From assembly GCA_030737835.1 (NCBI GenBank), contig CM060848.1, forward strand, positions 17,508,804-17,572,803: a stretch of DNA of 64,000 bases, in the 5' to 3' direction. This stretch comes from Acorus gramineus. Lineage: Eukaryota > Streptophyta > Magnoliopsida > Acorales > Acoraceae. Under the pieces are notes generated by a model. That model was not told the origin of the DNA. It searched no databases and saw only the letters and a program-made list of their open reading frames with translations. A program made the translations under genes and the position numbers. Below are positions 1 to 11,228 of the stretch, in pieces (position 1 is the first letter of the stretch; each line of letters starts with the position of its first letter).

Positions 1-353
1 TTTTCAAAAAAATTGGCTGGTGGGGATAAAGGCACCCTTCAAATATACACCAAACCTCACCATGACAGAACCCCTTTTCACCTTTCCGCCCATCAACAAA
101 ACAGGAAAAAAAAATGAATATGCTCATGTATTCATAAGGAAAAAGGATCTCTATTCAGATCTCAGAAGTGGAGTGAAATGTCTTTTTTCCCCAATTAGAA
201 TAATAGGAGGATCCCAGAATCACTGGCATGCTTTTCACACTACGTTAAGCAAAATATCGTGTCTTTAATGACAAGGAACTGAAATGTAATAAAAGGGAAA
301 ACTTATAGGTACTAAAATAATACCAGATTCTCATACATGGTGGCTCACCAGAC
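1..353. other. 3' flank of the FAM32A-like gene, no separate gene
   Basis: AT-rich sequence just downstream of the minus-strand stop codon at 354-356. Part of it is probably 3'UTR. The short open frames here show no recognisable domain. Confidence 0.5.
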
Positions 354-1723
354 TTAGCCTGGACCCACTTTGGGAATGTCATAATGCTCGCTGAGATTCG
401 CCAGGTACTCATTGAATCCCTGAATGCGGTCGCGGTGAGATTTGTCGGCCGTCTTAGCCATCCTGCGAACATCGATTTTCTCCTTCTGCTCAATGTATCG
501 CCTCTCGGCTGGAGTGAGATGGTCTTCATGGGAAGGTCTTCGCTTTTCTTCATCTCCCAACTCTTCAACTTCGTTAGTATTCTCAGTGTGCTCCTCCGTT
601 GATGTTTCAGTGTTTTCGTCTTTTCCTTGCCAAGACCGACATTGAATTATATCAACACTTTGTTGGTTAGAGATTACAGTACAACTATCAACAGAAATCT
701 CCTGTCAAGTTTTTGTAGCAAATTTCTATACAGTTTGTCCTCAAATTAGAAACAATGCTGACAACCAAAACAAAAAAAATTTCAAATCTTGGTTTCTCGG
801 GAAAAAAATTATTGTTTTAAGCTAAAAAAATTATTGTTTTAAGCTTGGGTGCCGATACATTCTTAGTCCTTTTTAGGTTAAGCTTATATATACTAGGTTA
901 GGAAAATGTAAAAATTTATGCATTACATTCATTTGAGTATATACTTCAATTTTTGTAAAGGTATATACTTCATTAAACAAGTATGTACCTTTGAAAACAA
1001 ATTCAAAACATGTTGGGATTGCAAAGGTGAGGACAGGAATGGCCATCCACATTTCCTTAAAAGGAGAAAAAAGAGTGGGTATGCGGGTATGCCTCAAGAA
1101 AGTAATTGATGGACAGAAATCATGTAATATATACCTTTATAAAAAAATCAAAATGTTGGGCTGCAAAAAAGACCTTTAACTTTTCCTTTTGCGTTATTAT
1201 TTCTCTGGAAACTTGAAAACTTGTCATATACATCAATTGTGCAACAAATTATTTACCACAGCTATATTAAAAATTTAAGTGATTATGCATTATATATTGT
1301 CATGAATCCTTTTTTTTTTTTTGTAGTAGTACTCTTTCCCACTGTTGCCCAGGAAGATACCAGATGACCATTACATCTTCAAATCTACCTGGATAGACCA
1401 CGACCACTGGTAACTCCAGACTAGAGAACAACTCAGCCATATAAATAAATAAATAAACTTTCTGATTTTAACAGTGTGAATTTGTAGATCAGCTAGTCAT
1501 TTTGCTTATTTTTAAAGATCTATGACAAATTCTTATGCCAAGGTCAAAAAATATATCAAACTTCAGTAAACATGGAATCATTACCTTCTTTAATAGCAAT
1601 TTGGGATATTTCATCATAGTGATGCTTGGACTTCTTTTTCTTCTTCACTCCACCTGCCTTGACATCCAGAGCTTTTCCCTTGAGCTTTAATTTTCCACCA
1701 ACAACATGATCATATGCAGACAT
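354..1723 (-). CDS. FAM32A-like protein, two coding exons
   Basis: Two exons read on the minus strand: 1585-1723, then 354-625. Exon 1 starts at ATG 1723-1721 and ends at donor GTAATG in phase 1; exon 2 follows an acceptor ending CAAG and continues in phase to TAA at 356-354. The joined protein is 136 residues. It begins MSAYDHVVGGKLKLKGKALD, has a lysine-rich stretch at about residues 29-33, an acidic middle, and the conserved C-terminal region HLTPAERRYIEQ...SHRDRIQGFNEYL...EHYDIPKVGPG. This layout matches the FAM32A family; human FAM32A is about 112 residues and plant members are somewhat longer. FAM32A is a nuclear spliceosome component placed near the active site at exon ligation (family knowledge). 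Both intron edges were inferred from frame and homology. Confidence 0.9.
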
Positions 1724-4527
1724 TTTTTTCTACAAAGATGAAAAGGTTTTCAATAGAATACCACTGAATAATTGGCAATAAAGTATGAGAATAATATAAA
1801 AACCTTAAAATGAATCATTTTTTTAACTTCAAGAGTGTTGCAGATAACAGAGATAAAAAGTCTTTTGCAAAGTTTTAACTAGCTGTGTTTCCCCATGACC
1901 ACAAATTTGAGGCATTTAAAAAATAATCAACAGGTGCCAGATAATGGCTTTACTACTGCAGTATTTTTTAAAAATTATAGTTCCAATGACTCAGGCAAAA
2001 CTTATGTGTAAAGCTACTAAGCACGGGCACTTTGACGTATTGTCCATCAAAATTATAGGATACAATCACACGTCTCATGCCCAAAAATTAAAATATATAC
2101 GAATTTTAGAGACACATTGAATGCTGGATGGAAATGACATGGACACACGATATGCGACATGATATTGTCACTTATTTTTCTTAATAACTATTGTAAGATT
2201 TATGTTCACATAAAGCAAAGTGAAATTAAAATCTTAACAGAGCTGATAATTGAACACCATTTTGATTATCAGCATTTTATAGTATATGGATGTTCCAATA
2301 TTTTTAAATAATCATAATATAGCGATCATTTATTTATTTATTATTGTGTCTTTGTCCGTGTCTCTGTTTTAGTTTTTCAAAATTTACATGGCACTGTGTC
2401 TGTATAGTGTTGTTTTTGTGTCCATGCTCCACAGGTGAAAAGAATGCTCACAAACAAACCACTAACAATATATTATAGTATCACTTTTTTCTGATAAAAT
2501 TGATGTCCACCATGTTAAAATCTGGTAAACCAAAGTGACAGTGAGACACAGTGGAAGAAGAAAATAGAATTAAAGGACACAAGAGGTCTCTGAACAAACT
2601 CCCAACTCCACTCAAACACTTGCAGATACACCCTCCCTTTTGATTCTGGTGTTCTCTGCCTTGACGATGTGTCATCCCTAACCACCTCGAAAACAGGACA
2701 TGCCGGTCCAATTACTCTCCACATAACACTTTATCCTTAAATACCTCATTTCCTGTGAACCACAATGAACAACAGACAACAAGGGGAAGCATTAAAATGA
2801 ACTTTGCTTTCCTACTGCTGTCCCTCTTCTTTACATAATTCCTAAAGGAAACTTACACAGAATTGCTGAAACTGCAGTTTATATATATAAAAAAAAACGA
2901 TGAATAAATAAAACATTGCATCCTCCTCAAGTCTGTGGTTCACAAGTACAACAATCTGTCATAATACCATGCTCACAATTCTCTCAGTTAGTTGGAATTT
3001 CCTTACATAATTCTTTGCCACTTTTTGGGGATGCTGTCAAGTTCAGTAATTTGCAATGTTGTACACTTGTCTGGATTTTATTTTTGTTATTTTTGTGAAA
3101 GGAAAGTAGGAGTTTCATATGATAGAATGACACCCTTAGAACACAAAGAGACAATGGATCTCCAAAAGAGAAGGCAGCTGCCCCCACCCAGCATCACCCA
3201 TTCACCCCTCCCTCGTGTCACCCTTTTCTTTTAGTAACTCTCTCTATTGTGCCACTCCCTCCCTCTTGTTTTAATAGTATATTTGAACTTGTTAACAGTG
3301 TATCCATACCTTATGTTCTCACGTAGACCTAAAAATAATAAACAATGGAGTGTTGGGACCTAACAATAATTCGAAATGTTATACGGACCTAGGAGTAATT
3401 CAGGGATTCTAAGAAGGACTCGGAATTAATTTTCCCTTTCGTTTTTATCCCCTCTCGTACATCGATTTTTAGCTTCCCCTCCTCCGGATCTCTCAGATCC
3501 CACATAAAAGTTAAAACCCTAATTTGCAATCTTGATCTGTGATCAAAAGGCCTTACATAAGCAATAGGAAAAGAATAAGAACAGATAGAAAGAGGGGGTA
3601 AGTTTGTTTACCCTTATTTTTTCCCTCTTTAGAATGTTCTGATGTGAGATTGTATGATTGCGAGACTTATTGTTCTGTTTATTCTGCAAAATTTGTTTGA
3701 TTGGTTGTTCGATTGTGGTGACTGATTGGTTGTTCGATTCTGGTGACTGAATACCTCTAGATGCACTGTTTATGGCTCTAGTACATTTTTTTTTCTCAAA
3801 AATCTTACAATCCATGCTTGTTTTTCATCTACACTCGTTGACGATCCAATTAAGTGTTCACCCATCATCATGCAGTTTCAATTTGATTTGTTTCAATTTT
3901 TTTTTGTAAGTAGGCTGATTTTTTTGGTTCACAATGCAAGAATTCTATGTAGTTATCATTCTTTCAGCATGACATTGAATGTTATGTTGTTTTTATTTTC
4001 CCTTTTTTTTTATTTTGATGTGGCTTAGACATCATGCAAAAAGGGAGAGCAAGGACTAATTATAATTCGTCATCATATGTAGATCTGACATTGATAAAAA
4101 TCAGATCAAATTAGAATCTAATGTAAAACAAATTCCGCCTACTGAATCACCAAAGAGACTTTAAAATCCCGTAACAAGTAAACCGACCAAAGATTTTTTT
4201 GTGACGTCAAAACAGACCTTCAAAATCGACCGCCAATGATTCACAATCTACACTACATTCATTCCAAAAAGACAGATCAGATTTAAAAAAAAAAAACAAA
4301 AAAATCTACACACGCATGCAAATTCACCCATTCAAAACAGCATTTCCATTCAACGCTCGACCCGATCCCCACATAAACATCAATCAATGTTTCGAAATCC
4401 AGATATAACGACGAAGGAAGCAACCAGCACTGATTCAATAGATCAAGCCCCCAAAAAAAAAAAAAGCAGATCCACAAAAAAAGGGACCAAAGGCCGTTAG
4501 ATCTGATGAAACACAAACACAACTTAC
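1724..4527 (-). other. proposed long 5'UTR intron of the FAM32A-like gene
   Basis: No coding gene is visible here. A minus-strand acceptor (GTAG at 1733-1730) lies six bases before the ATG. A strong donor (GTAAGTT, 4527-4521) follows a leader-like exon. Joining them gives a 2.8 kb 5'UTR intron, which is inference. The interval also holds the left arm of the inverted repeat. The stretch at about 3430-3545 (CT-rich, then AAACCCTAATTTG) resembles a plant 5' leader on the plus strand, but no ORF follows it. Confidence 0.4.
3700..4066 (+). repeat. left arm of a large inverted repeat
   Basis: This arm is the near-perfect reverse complement of 4975-5322. It begins ATTGGTTGTTCG and ends GGACTAATTATAAT. 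The only clear length difference is an extra ~18 bp near 3751-3768 (AATACCTCTAGATGCACT) that is absent from the other arm. The ~0.9 kb between the arms holds the proposed promoter and 5'UTR exon of the FAM32A-like gene. Confidence 0.9.
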
Positions 4528-4700
4528 GGTTTTGAAAACCCTAAACAACGCAACCGATTCACAGAGCGAGAGAGAGAGATTACAGAAAGGGATGGCACAC
4601 GATCTGGAGACGATCCAATCGAGATCTGAATAAAACGAGGAGAAGAAGCTGTCCCCCACAATTCTGATCCCGTGGAATTGGAAACCCTATTTATTGTGTG
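4528..4700 (-). promoter_or_regulatory. proposed promoter and non-coding first exon of the FAM32A-like gene
   Basis: On the minus strand a TATA-like AATAAATAG (about 4686-4695) is followed by a CT-rich leader with TCTCTCTCTCGCTC. The leader ends TTTTCAAAACC before the donor GTAAGTTG at 4527. This looks like a plant TSS plus 5'UTR exon. The link to the coding exons 2.8 kb away is inferred from the splice signals. Confidence 0.4.
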
Positions 4701-4974
4701 GTCCGAGTGATTTGTCGAAAGCGGTGCTCCATCCACCGTCACTTTTAACGTTGCGTCTGCCATCGCCGTTGGTTATGACTTCCACATCGAACCTTCGTTT
4801 CATGTGAAATCACAAGTTTGCCATTGGAAAGACCCACCGTTTGGTTTTTGTTTCATATGGACCGTTCAGTCGATGGACCCAACTCTCTTGGGACCATTAA
4901 AGCCACCAACCATATAATTCAAATGATGAATCTCACAAAAGCTCTGAATATATTGAAATGGAAATAGGAAAAAT

Positions 4975-5322
4975 ATTATAATTAGTCCTTGCTCTCCCTT
5001 TTTGCATGATGTCTAAGCCACATCAAAATAAAAAAAAAGGGAAAATAAAAACAACATAACATTCAATGTCATGCTGAAAGAATGATAACTACATAGAATT
5101 CTTGCATTGTGAACCAAAAAAATCAGCCTACTTACAAAAAAAAATTGAAACAAATCAAATTGAAACTGCATGATGATGGGTGAACACTTAATTGGATCGT
5201 CAACGAGTGTAGATGAAAAACAAGCATGGATTGTAAGATTTTTGAGAAAAAAAAATGTACTAGAGCCATAAACAGTCACCAGAATCAAGCAACCAATCAG
5301 TCACCACAATCGAACAACCAAT
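4975..5322 (-). repeat. right arm of the large inverted repeat
   Basis: Reverse complement of 3700-4066 over about 350 bp. No transposase ORF lies between the arms, and I could not define a target-site duplication. It could be a foldback element or a local inverted duplication. Confidence 0.9.
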
Positions 5323-5779
5323 TTTAAATAGTTAATACACTTGGGTTAATGAGTCTTTGGAATATGAAGTGTCATCATTGCAGTCTTGTAATTCTAATCT
5401 CATGGGAAATTGTATAGTCTGTGTAATCTTTTTGAATAGTCTCCAGACTCCAGACATATCTAGGCATATGGAAGTCGAGAGACTTCTCTTAAAGAGTCTA
5501 TAAAAGAGTCTGTAACAAAAGTTTGGATATTAAGGAAAAATTAAAAAAAAAAAAGAAAATCCAATCTTCTTCTTCTGGCCACTATTCCACACAAAAACAA
5601 AGCTCTGAACCAGCAACTCACCCCTCTTAAAATATTCACTTTCCCCCTTAAATTCCATCACGAATTGGTTCTTATTACTGTTTGGCGTAAGAAGATTGGC
5701 TAAGGAATGAACAGATGGATAATCATTAGAGTTAATTGCTACACATTTTTTTTTGAATGTTTGGTGCATTTGTTAATTA
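5323..5779. other. non-coding; right part is a paralogous PMEI 5' flank
   Basis: No convincing gene. From about 5690 to 5779 the sequence aligns with 13995-14080 upstream of the PMEI gene at 13238-13828; both contain ACAGATGG, TAATCA, CACATTT and TTGTTAATT in order. The Helitron begins at 5780 and interrupts this homology. Confidence 0.5.
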
Positions 5780-6179
5780 CTAGTTGATGCACATGTGCGT
5801 TGCACATGAATTAATTTGTTGAAATATAATGATTGAACAACTATTATTAATATGTTATGACTATTAAATTAAGAACCAAAAAATATTTATTTGATATAGA
5901 TACAAAGTTTTATTTTATAATATGAACTGAAATGTGTTACATTTACATTTTATAAAGAATTAAGACCGTGGGACAAAATATAATAATTTGTTGGAAATTT
6001 GTAATTTATATCATGATAGATGAATGGCATATAAATATCTCATGTCATCTATGTGCCACAATAACATAAAATTGAATATAAAAAATGAAATTGATTATCA
6101 TGAATGTCTATGAGCAATTAAAACATCATCATCCTATAATTTTCAAATCATATTTAACAGTAAGTTTTTTTTTTTGTTT

Positions 6180-6720
6180 ACGTACTACATATATAAAAAT
6201 TTGATATTTAATATATAAATTTATTAATGAAATCTAATATATATATAGGTTAATTTGGTAACAAGTGCATGTAATTGAAATTAAATGAAATTGAAATTTT
6301 AAAAAAAAAATATAATATCATGTAACAGATTGTGAAGAATGTTAAATGGTAAATACGAATAATTTGAAAAGGTGTAATATGGTAACAGGTTTACATAGTG
6401 TTACTTTTACATAATATAGATCATCATTATATATTAAATCTCTAAAAAATACATACTATATATATAAAAATTTGATATTTAATATAAATTTATTAATGAA
6501 ATCTAATATATATAGAGGTTAATTTGGTAACATGTGCATGTAATTGAAATTGAATGAAATTGAAATTTTTTTAAAAAAACATAAATATCATATATATTAC
6601 GATTTTAGAATAATTTAGATTTAATGATTAACACATAAAATTCATGTACAAATTTATATTTAGGATATTTTACGATACATATATGACATATAATTGAAAG
6701 GGATTTTTGGGCCCATGTAA
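6180..6720 (+). repeat. internal Helitron repeat, copy 1
   Basis: An AT-rich block starting ACGTACTACATATATAAAAA recurs at 7272-7800, about 1,092 bp further on, with only small differences. A partial third fragment lies at about 7930-8035. All three are inside the Helitron. Confidence 0.85.
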
Positions 6721-7271
6721 TTTTAGACATATATGTTATATACATATATGACATATATTACATATTGTGAACAATATGTAATTTTTAAAATGCATCTTAA
6801 ATTTATATACATAGTGACAAAGTTTGTCAATTATGAATCTGATCCGAATTCGTATCCAGAAAAGCAAAAATAACTGACATTCGAAGATCCAGAGCTCGGA
6901 TATGGATATTAGTCTATAAAATAAATTAAATTTTTTGTGTATCCAAAAGGATCCGAATCCCAAAATTAATATCCGAATCCGAAAGTTAGGATATGGATAT
7001 TAGAATATCCGTATCCATCCGATCGACAGACTTACATAGTGTGACTTTTCGACAATGTAGATTATCATTATATATTAATTTTCAAAAAAATATATACTAT
7101 GTATATAAATTTAATTTTTTTTATATAATTTTATTAATGAAATTTAATATATATATATACACACACACACACGTTAATATGGTAACATGTGCATGTAATA
7201 TGGTAACAGGCTTACATAGTGGTACTTTTCCATAATGTAGATCATCATTATATATTAAATCTCTAAAAAAT

Positions 7272-7800
7272 ACGTACTACATATATAAAAATTTGATATT
7301 TAATATATAAATTTATTAATGAAATCTAATATATATATAGGTTAATTTATTAACAAGTGCATGTAATTGAAATTAAATGAAATTGAAATTAAAAAAAAAA
7401 AACATAATATCATGTAATTGATTGTGAAGAATGTTAAATGGTAAATACGAATAATTTGAAAGGGTGTAATATGGTAACAGGCTTACATAGTGTTACTTTT
7501 CCATAATATAGATCATCATTATATATTAAATCTCTAAAAAATACATACTATATATATAAAAATTTGATATTTAATATAAATTTATTAATGAAATCTAATA
7601 TATATATAGAGGTTAATTTGGTAACATGTGCATGTAATTGAAATTGAATGAAATTGAAATTTAAAAAAAAAAACATAAATATCATATATATTACGATTTT
7701 AGAATAATTTAGATTTAATGATTAAAACATAAAATTCATGTACAAATTTATATTTAGGATATTTCACGATACATATATGACATATAATTGAAAGGGTATA
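7272..7800 (+). repeat. internal Helitron repeat, copy 2
   Basis: Second copy of the block at 6180-6720. The ~0.5 kb between the blocks contains a short AC microsatellite (about 7159-7173) and a patch rich in GGATATGGATATTAG-type repeats (about 6898-7020). Confidence 0.85.
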
Positions 7801-8174
7801 TATTAATTTTTGGTTGAATTTTATCTCCCTTCTAGATGAATTTAAATTTTTTTTATAATTAAATACATAGAGCTTCTATTGTATATAAGGATTTTCTAAT
7901 GGTTAAAATATAATATATATAGATATATTATATAATTAAACTAAATGAAATTGAAATTTAAAAAAAAACATAATATCATGTAATTGATTGTGAAGAATGT
8001 TAAATGGTAAATACGAATAATTTGAAAGGGTAAATATGTAGGATCAAATATCATTTGGGATAGGAATGGATTTTCATGAATTGGTAAGGGTAAACATGTC
8101 CAATGAATGTTTTTCAAGGATTGGTACTTTTATAGGTAGTATAAAGTATAATATAATATATATATAGATATAGA

Positions 8175-8330
8175 TTAATAAAACGGCAATCTCAATTATT
8201 TATAACAAGGCAAATGTTCGAGGGGTCCACTGGTCCCACTTTTTATTCACTCGTGTTCGCAAATCTTAAATCATCAGAGAGCATCGATCAAACGAAATGG
8301 GAGCTACATTCATTCTGGTGACCAGCCTGA
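8175..8330. repeat. segmental duplicate of the PMEI 5' flank (right part)
   Basis: Aligns with 14085-14240: both contain ATCTCAAT, ACAAGGCAAATGTTCGA, AGAGCATCGATCAA and ATGGGAGCTACATTCA in the same order. With 5690-5779 it forms one paralogous block split by the Helitron. Confidence 0.8.
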
Positions 8331-9644
8331 CCAATCTAGTTGTCATTTTGATCCACTGGTTTGACCACATGACCAACCCCACTTGTCCATATGGACATGC
8401 CTGCACTCGAATTGCTTGGCTGGCCTGACTCGACTAGATTGACTAATCTGGTCTTCTTTTTATTATTATACTATTGCCAGATTTATTTTATACCTAAATG
8501 TATAAAAAAAATAAAAACGGAACACAAATTCTTTTCCCTTATTATAAAAATCATGGGTACTTAGAATTTAAAGAAAATCAGTTTTGTAATTCGGCTATCA
8601 AACGCTGCTTCAAGCACAGTTTCACTAGATGTGGTAGTACAACACAAAATAAAAAATAAATCATGTTTTTCTCTGCATTTTTCAACCACAAAAATAAAAA
8701 GTAAAATAAATTAATATTAATTTGTGCGCTTTAAGCTTATTAACCTCGTTTGACTTAATTTGAACACTTGATATGGTGTTCCTTTTTCTCTCTGAATATC
8801 TTCTTATTTCCACCTAAGCTTTCAAGAGACATGTTCTTTTGCATCCATTCGTCTCCAACTACTCTTTGTGAGACTATTTTTAAAGTTTGCAATGATTCCA
8901 AATGGTCTTCCCATTAGGGTTATTTTTGTCCATTTTTTCACTAATTAGGGAACAACTCTATTTAAATTAGATTTTAATCATAATACAACATATTTTCATT
9001 AAATAAAATATCGAAGCTACACAATTAAATATATTATTTATAATTATAAAAATAAATAGTATGTTTCCTAAGGATATTATTGGAGTGTTTTTTCGTTCAA
9101 CGGTCACGCCGAAGAAGAGGGGACCTGAAATAAAAGAAAAGAAATCCAACACTCAAATTTGTAAGGTTGAAAAAATATATATAAAAATAAGTGTGCACCC
9201 CCTGTTTCTTTTGTGTGTGGGTCATGTTGTGTGCCTTTTATCTCTTTTTTATTTTTATTTATAATGATTTTCACCAAAAGAAGAGAGATATTTTCTCTTA
9301 TTTGATATATTCTCATTGATGATGAGAATTGATTATGAGAATATAAATATCAAATATTTTGAGAATCTGCATTGGTTACACAATCAATTCTTTGTATCTT
9401 TTATTTAATTGATGTTTTTTTTTTTTTTGTATCCCTTCAAATCACCCCACCTTTTGTTAATTTTTTTTTAAAATCTGCACAACTATAATGGATTTGTGAT
9501 GAGTGATTGATCGATTGCCGTGATGAGATGATTGATCTATCAGTTGGTCAAATCAGCTGCTGAGATCAAACAATCACCATTGTGATCAATCAATCAGATG
9601 GCCGATCACTGTTTTGTGTAACTCTTTGCATATAGAAACATTAA
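8331..9644. other. AT-rich non-coding region
   Basis: I see no gene, RNA or definable element here. Short open frames around 8967-9316 are low-complexity and overlap on both strands. Confidence 0.5.
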
Positions 9645-10087
9645 GCCCTCGTTTGAAATATGGATAGGTTTTATTTTTGAGTATATATTTATCTAAGTAT
9701 AAGTGAGTATAAATAAGGATAAAATGATTTTGTGTTTGGTTTTTTATCGTTGGTAAACGTAAGAATAAATGTTTTGTTGTTTGGGTAAAATGTGAATAAA
9801 GTATGAATAAAGATTTATAAAAAATGAAAAAATAATGATAATTGATTTGACGTGTGATTTATAAGAGGCGATGACAGTTGATTTGACAGTGGGTCCACAT
9901 ATTCTTTGAGTGGAATAACCTAGGATAACTTTAATTCCAGGGGTTGGTTGAAATCCATATACTACTTTATACCAGTTTATTCTGACATACTTTATCAGGG
10001 GTTATCCGAGACAAACAAACACCATTTATCTCTTATCCGAGGTTATCCGAAATTATCCAGGAATTTATTCCCAAAACAAACAGGGGC
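9645..10087. mobile_element. Tourist-like (PIF/Harbinger) MITE
   Basis: The ends are inverted (left GCCCTCGTTTGAAAT, right ends CAAACAGGGGC) and TAA flanks each side (9642-9644 and 10088-10090), as for Tourist elements. It has no coding capacity. A related copy in reverse orientation lies at about 59210-59580. Confidence 0.8.
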
Positions 10088-10594
10088 TAATGGGTGTTGT
10101 GAATATTATGATCCCACGTATATATACATAATATAATATACATAAAAAAAAAATCCCCGATCTCGTTTTCTTGCAAAGAAACAACAATTCAAACTCTTAC
10201 CACCGTATTCTTGGTGAGTTGACTAGTGTCATGAGTTTGCTCTCAATTGACACATGTTTGATTTCCACTCTCGACTTGTTCAATTGTCCATAGAAAACTT
10301 CCATGGTGTGGTTTGTGTGAACACCAGAGAATTAGTCATTTTCTCCAATGATTTAGATTACTTCTGATGAGAAAAAAAAATCAAACACTTTTAAGATACT
10401 ACTATATATTATTCAACACTAGAAAGTAAAAAGAATTTAAAAAACAAAAATAAAACGGTTGTAAATACATCGACCATGTGTGATCAGCGTATTCATTTTA
10501 TTTGATAAACTTATGATTGTCTAATTCATTCATTCAATCAGGAAACAAATACAACAAATCCATTCCTTTTTTTTAAGATCCTCCAATGTATTAT
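10088..10594. other. 3' flank of the first PMEI gene, homologous to the array A flank
   Basis: Non-coding. From about 10400 it aligns with 16345-16569, downstream of pseudogene A1; shared words include ATATATTATTCAAC and AAGATCCTCCAAT. The homology between this gene and A therefore extends beyond the coding part. Confidence 0.6.
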
Positions 10595-11173
10595 TCAGCC
10601 TTGTATGAGACTAAATACTGCATTGACAATAACAGAGGAGAGGTGGACCAACTCCCCCCCTCGGGTCACCATCTCCGGTGGCGGACCGCCTCGCAGTCCC
10701 CTATTCTGATCCATGCACTCGCGTGCATCTACGTGGGCGGAACCGGCGGCAGTGTAGACATCCTTGCGATCTTCCGGAGTGCTAACCCGAGAGACTGACT
10801 CGAGGTCCTTCCGCATCTTTTCATAGTTTTGAAGGACGTTCGCCAGAATCTTCTTGTCGTTCGTGTCGGCGGTGTCGGTGTTCAGCTTCGATACGTAGGC
10901 GACCGTGTCGGAGAGGCGATCGAGCGTCACGTTGCGTAAGATGAGCGTCATGTCGATGGTGTTGGAGAGGGTGGAGCCGCGGGGGTCGGACTTGATGGAT
11001 GATACGCAGAGGGCGTAGTCTGTGTCGGTGAAGGTGTACTCTTTGCATTTTTGCTCGACGTAGGTGTTGCCGGACTCGAGAGATGGAGGTATGGGCAAGG
11101 AGAGGATGACGGGGAGGATGAAGAGGAGGAGGAGAAGCTGAAGATTCGTCGATGACGACATGAGGAACTTCAT
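10595..11173 (-). CDS. PMEI-domain protein 1 (invertase/pectin methylesterase inhibitor family)
   Basis: Single exon, 192 residues. Residues 1-25 form a signal peptide with a leucine run, so the product should be secreted to the apoplast. The PMEI domain follows from about residue 36. C43 and C56 are the pair of the N-terminal helical hairpin (YVEQKCKEY...YALCVSSIKSDPRGS), N81-V-T is a glycosylation sequon, and the C-terminal signature is GLRGGPPPEMVTRGGEL. The usual third cysteine, four residues before the conserved Tyr, is V113, while the fourth (C153) remains unpaired. Family members inhibit pectin methylesterases or acid invertases; which one cannot be told from sequence. Met5 (11161) is an alternative start. 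It is the closest intact relative in the window of the array pseudogenes A. Confidence 0.88.
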   Translation of the reverse strand: MKFLMSSSTNLQLLLLLFILPVILSLPIPPSLESGNTYVEQKCKEYTFTDTDYALCVSSIKSDPRGSTLSNTIDMTLILRNVTLDRLSDTVAYVSKLNTDTADTNDKKILANVLQNYEKMRKDLESVSRVSTPEDRKDVYTAAGSAHVDARECMDQNRGLRGGPPPEMVTRGGELVHLSSVIVNAVFSLIQG

Positions 11174-11213
11174 TTCTTATTTCACTTTGTTGTGGGGGAT
11201 CATGGTGGGGTTT

Positions 11214-11228
11214 GGTTTATATTTATAT
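11214..11228 (-). promoter_or_regulatory. TATA box of PMEI gene 1
   Basis: Minus strand ATATAAATATAAACC, about 45 bases before the ATG at 11173. An upstream ATG at 11203-11201 lies so close to the TATA box that it is probably not in the mRNA. Confidence 0.6.

Larger units (their letters stand above)
5780..8174 (-). mobile_element. non-autonomous Helitron
   Basis: Read on the minus strand, the element starts TCTATATCTATATATA at 8174 after a host A. It ends with a stem-loop (CATGTGC AAC GCACATG), eight spacer bases and CTAG at 5783-5780, followed by a host T. The 5' TC, 3' hairpin, CTRR end and A/T insertion site are the defining marks of Helitrons. There is no Rep/helicase ORF, so it cannot move itself. 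The flanks (TTGTTAATTA on the left, TTAATAAAACGGCAATCTC on the right) match a paralogous uninterrupted site near 14070-14095, which supports both ends. Confidence 0.75.

Noticed and set aside
4524-4763. 79-codon minus-strand frame starting MADATLKVT
   Set aside because: It overlaps the proposed TATA box and runs through the splice donor; no domain seen.
8967-9316. Overlapping small frames on both strands
   Set aside because: Low-complexity AT-rich translations with no start context, domain or promoter.
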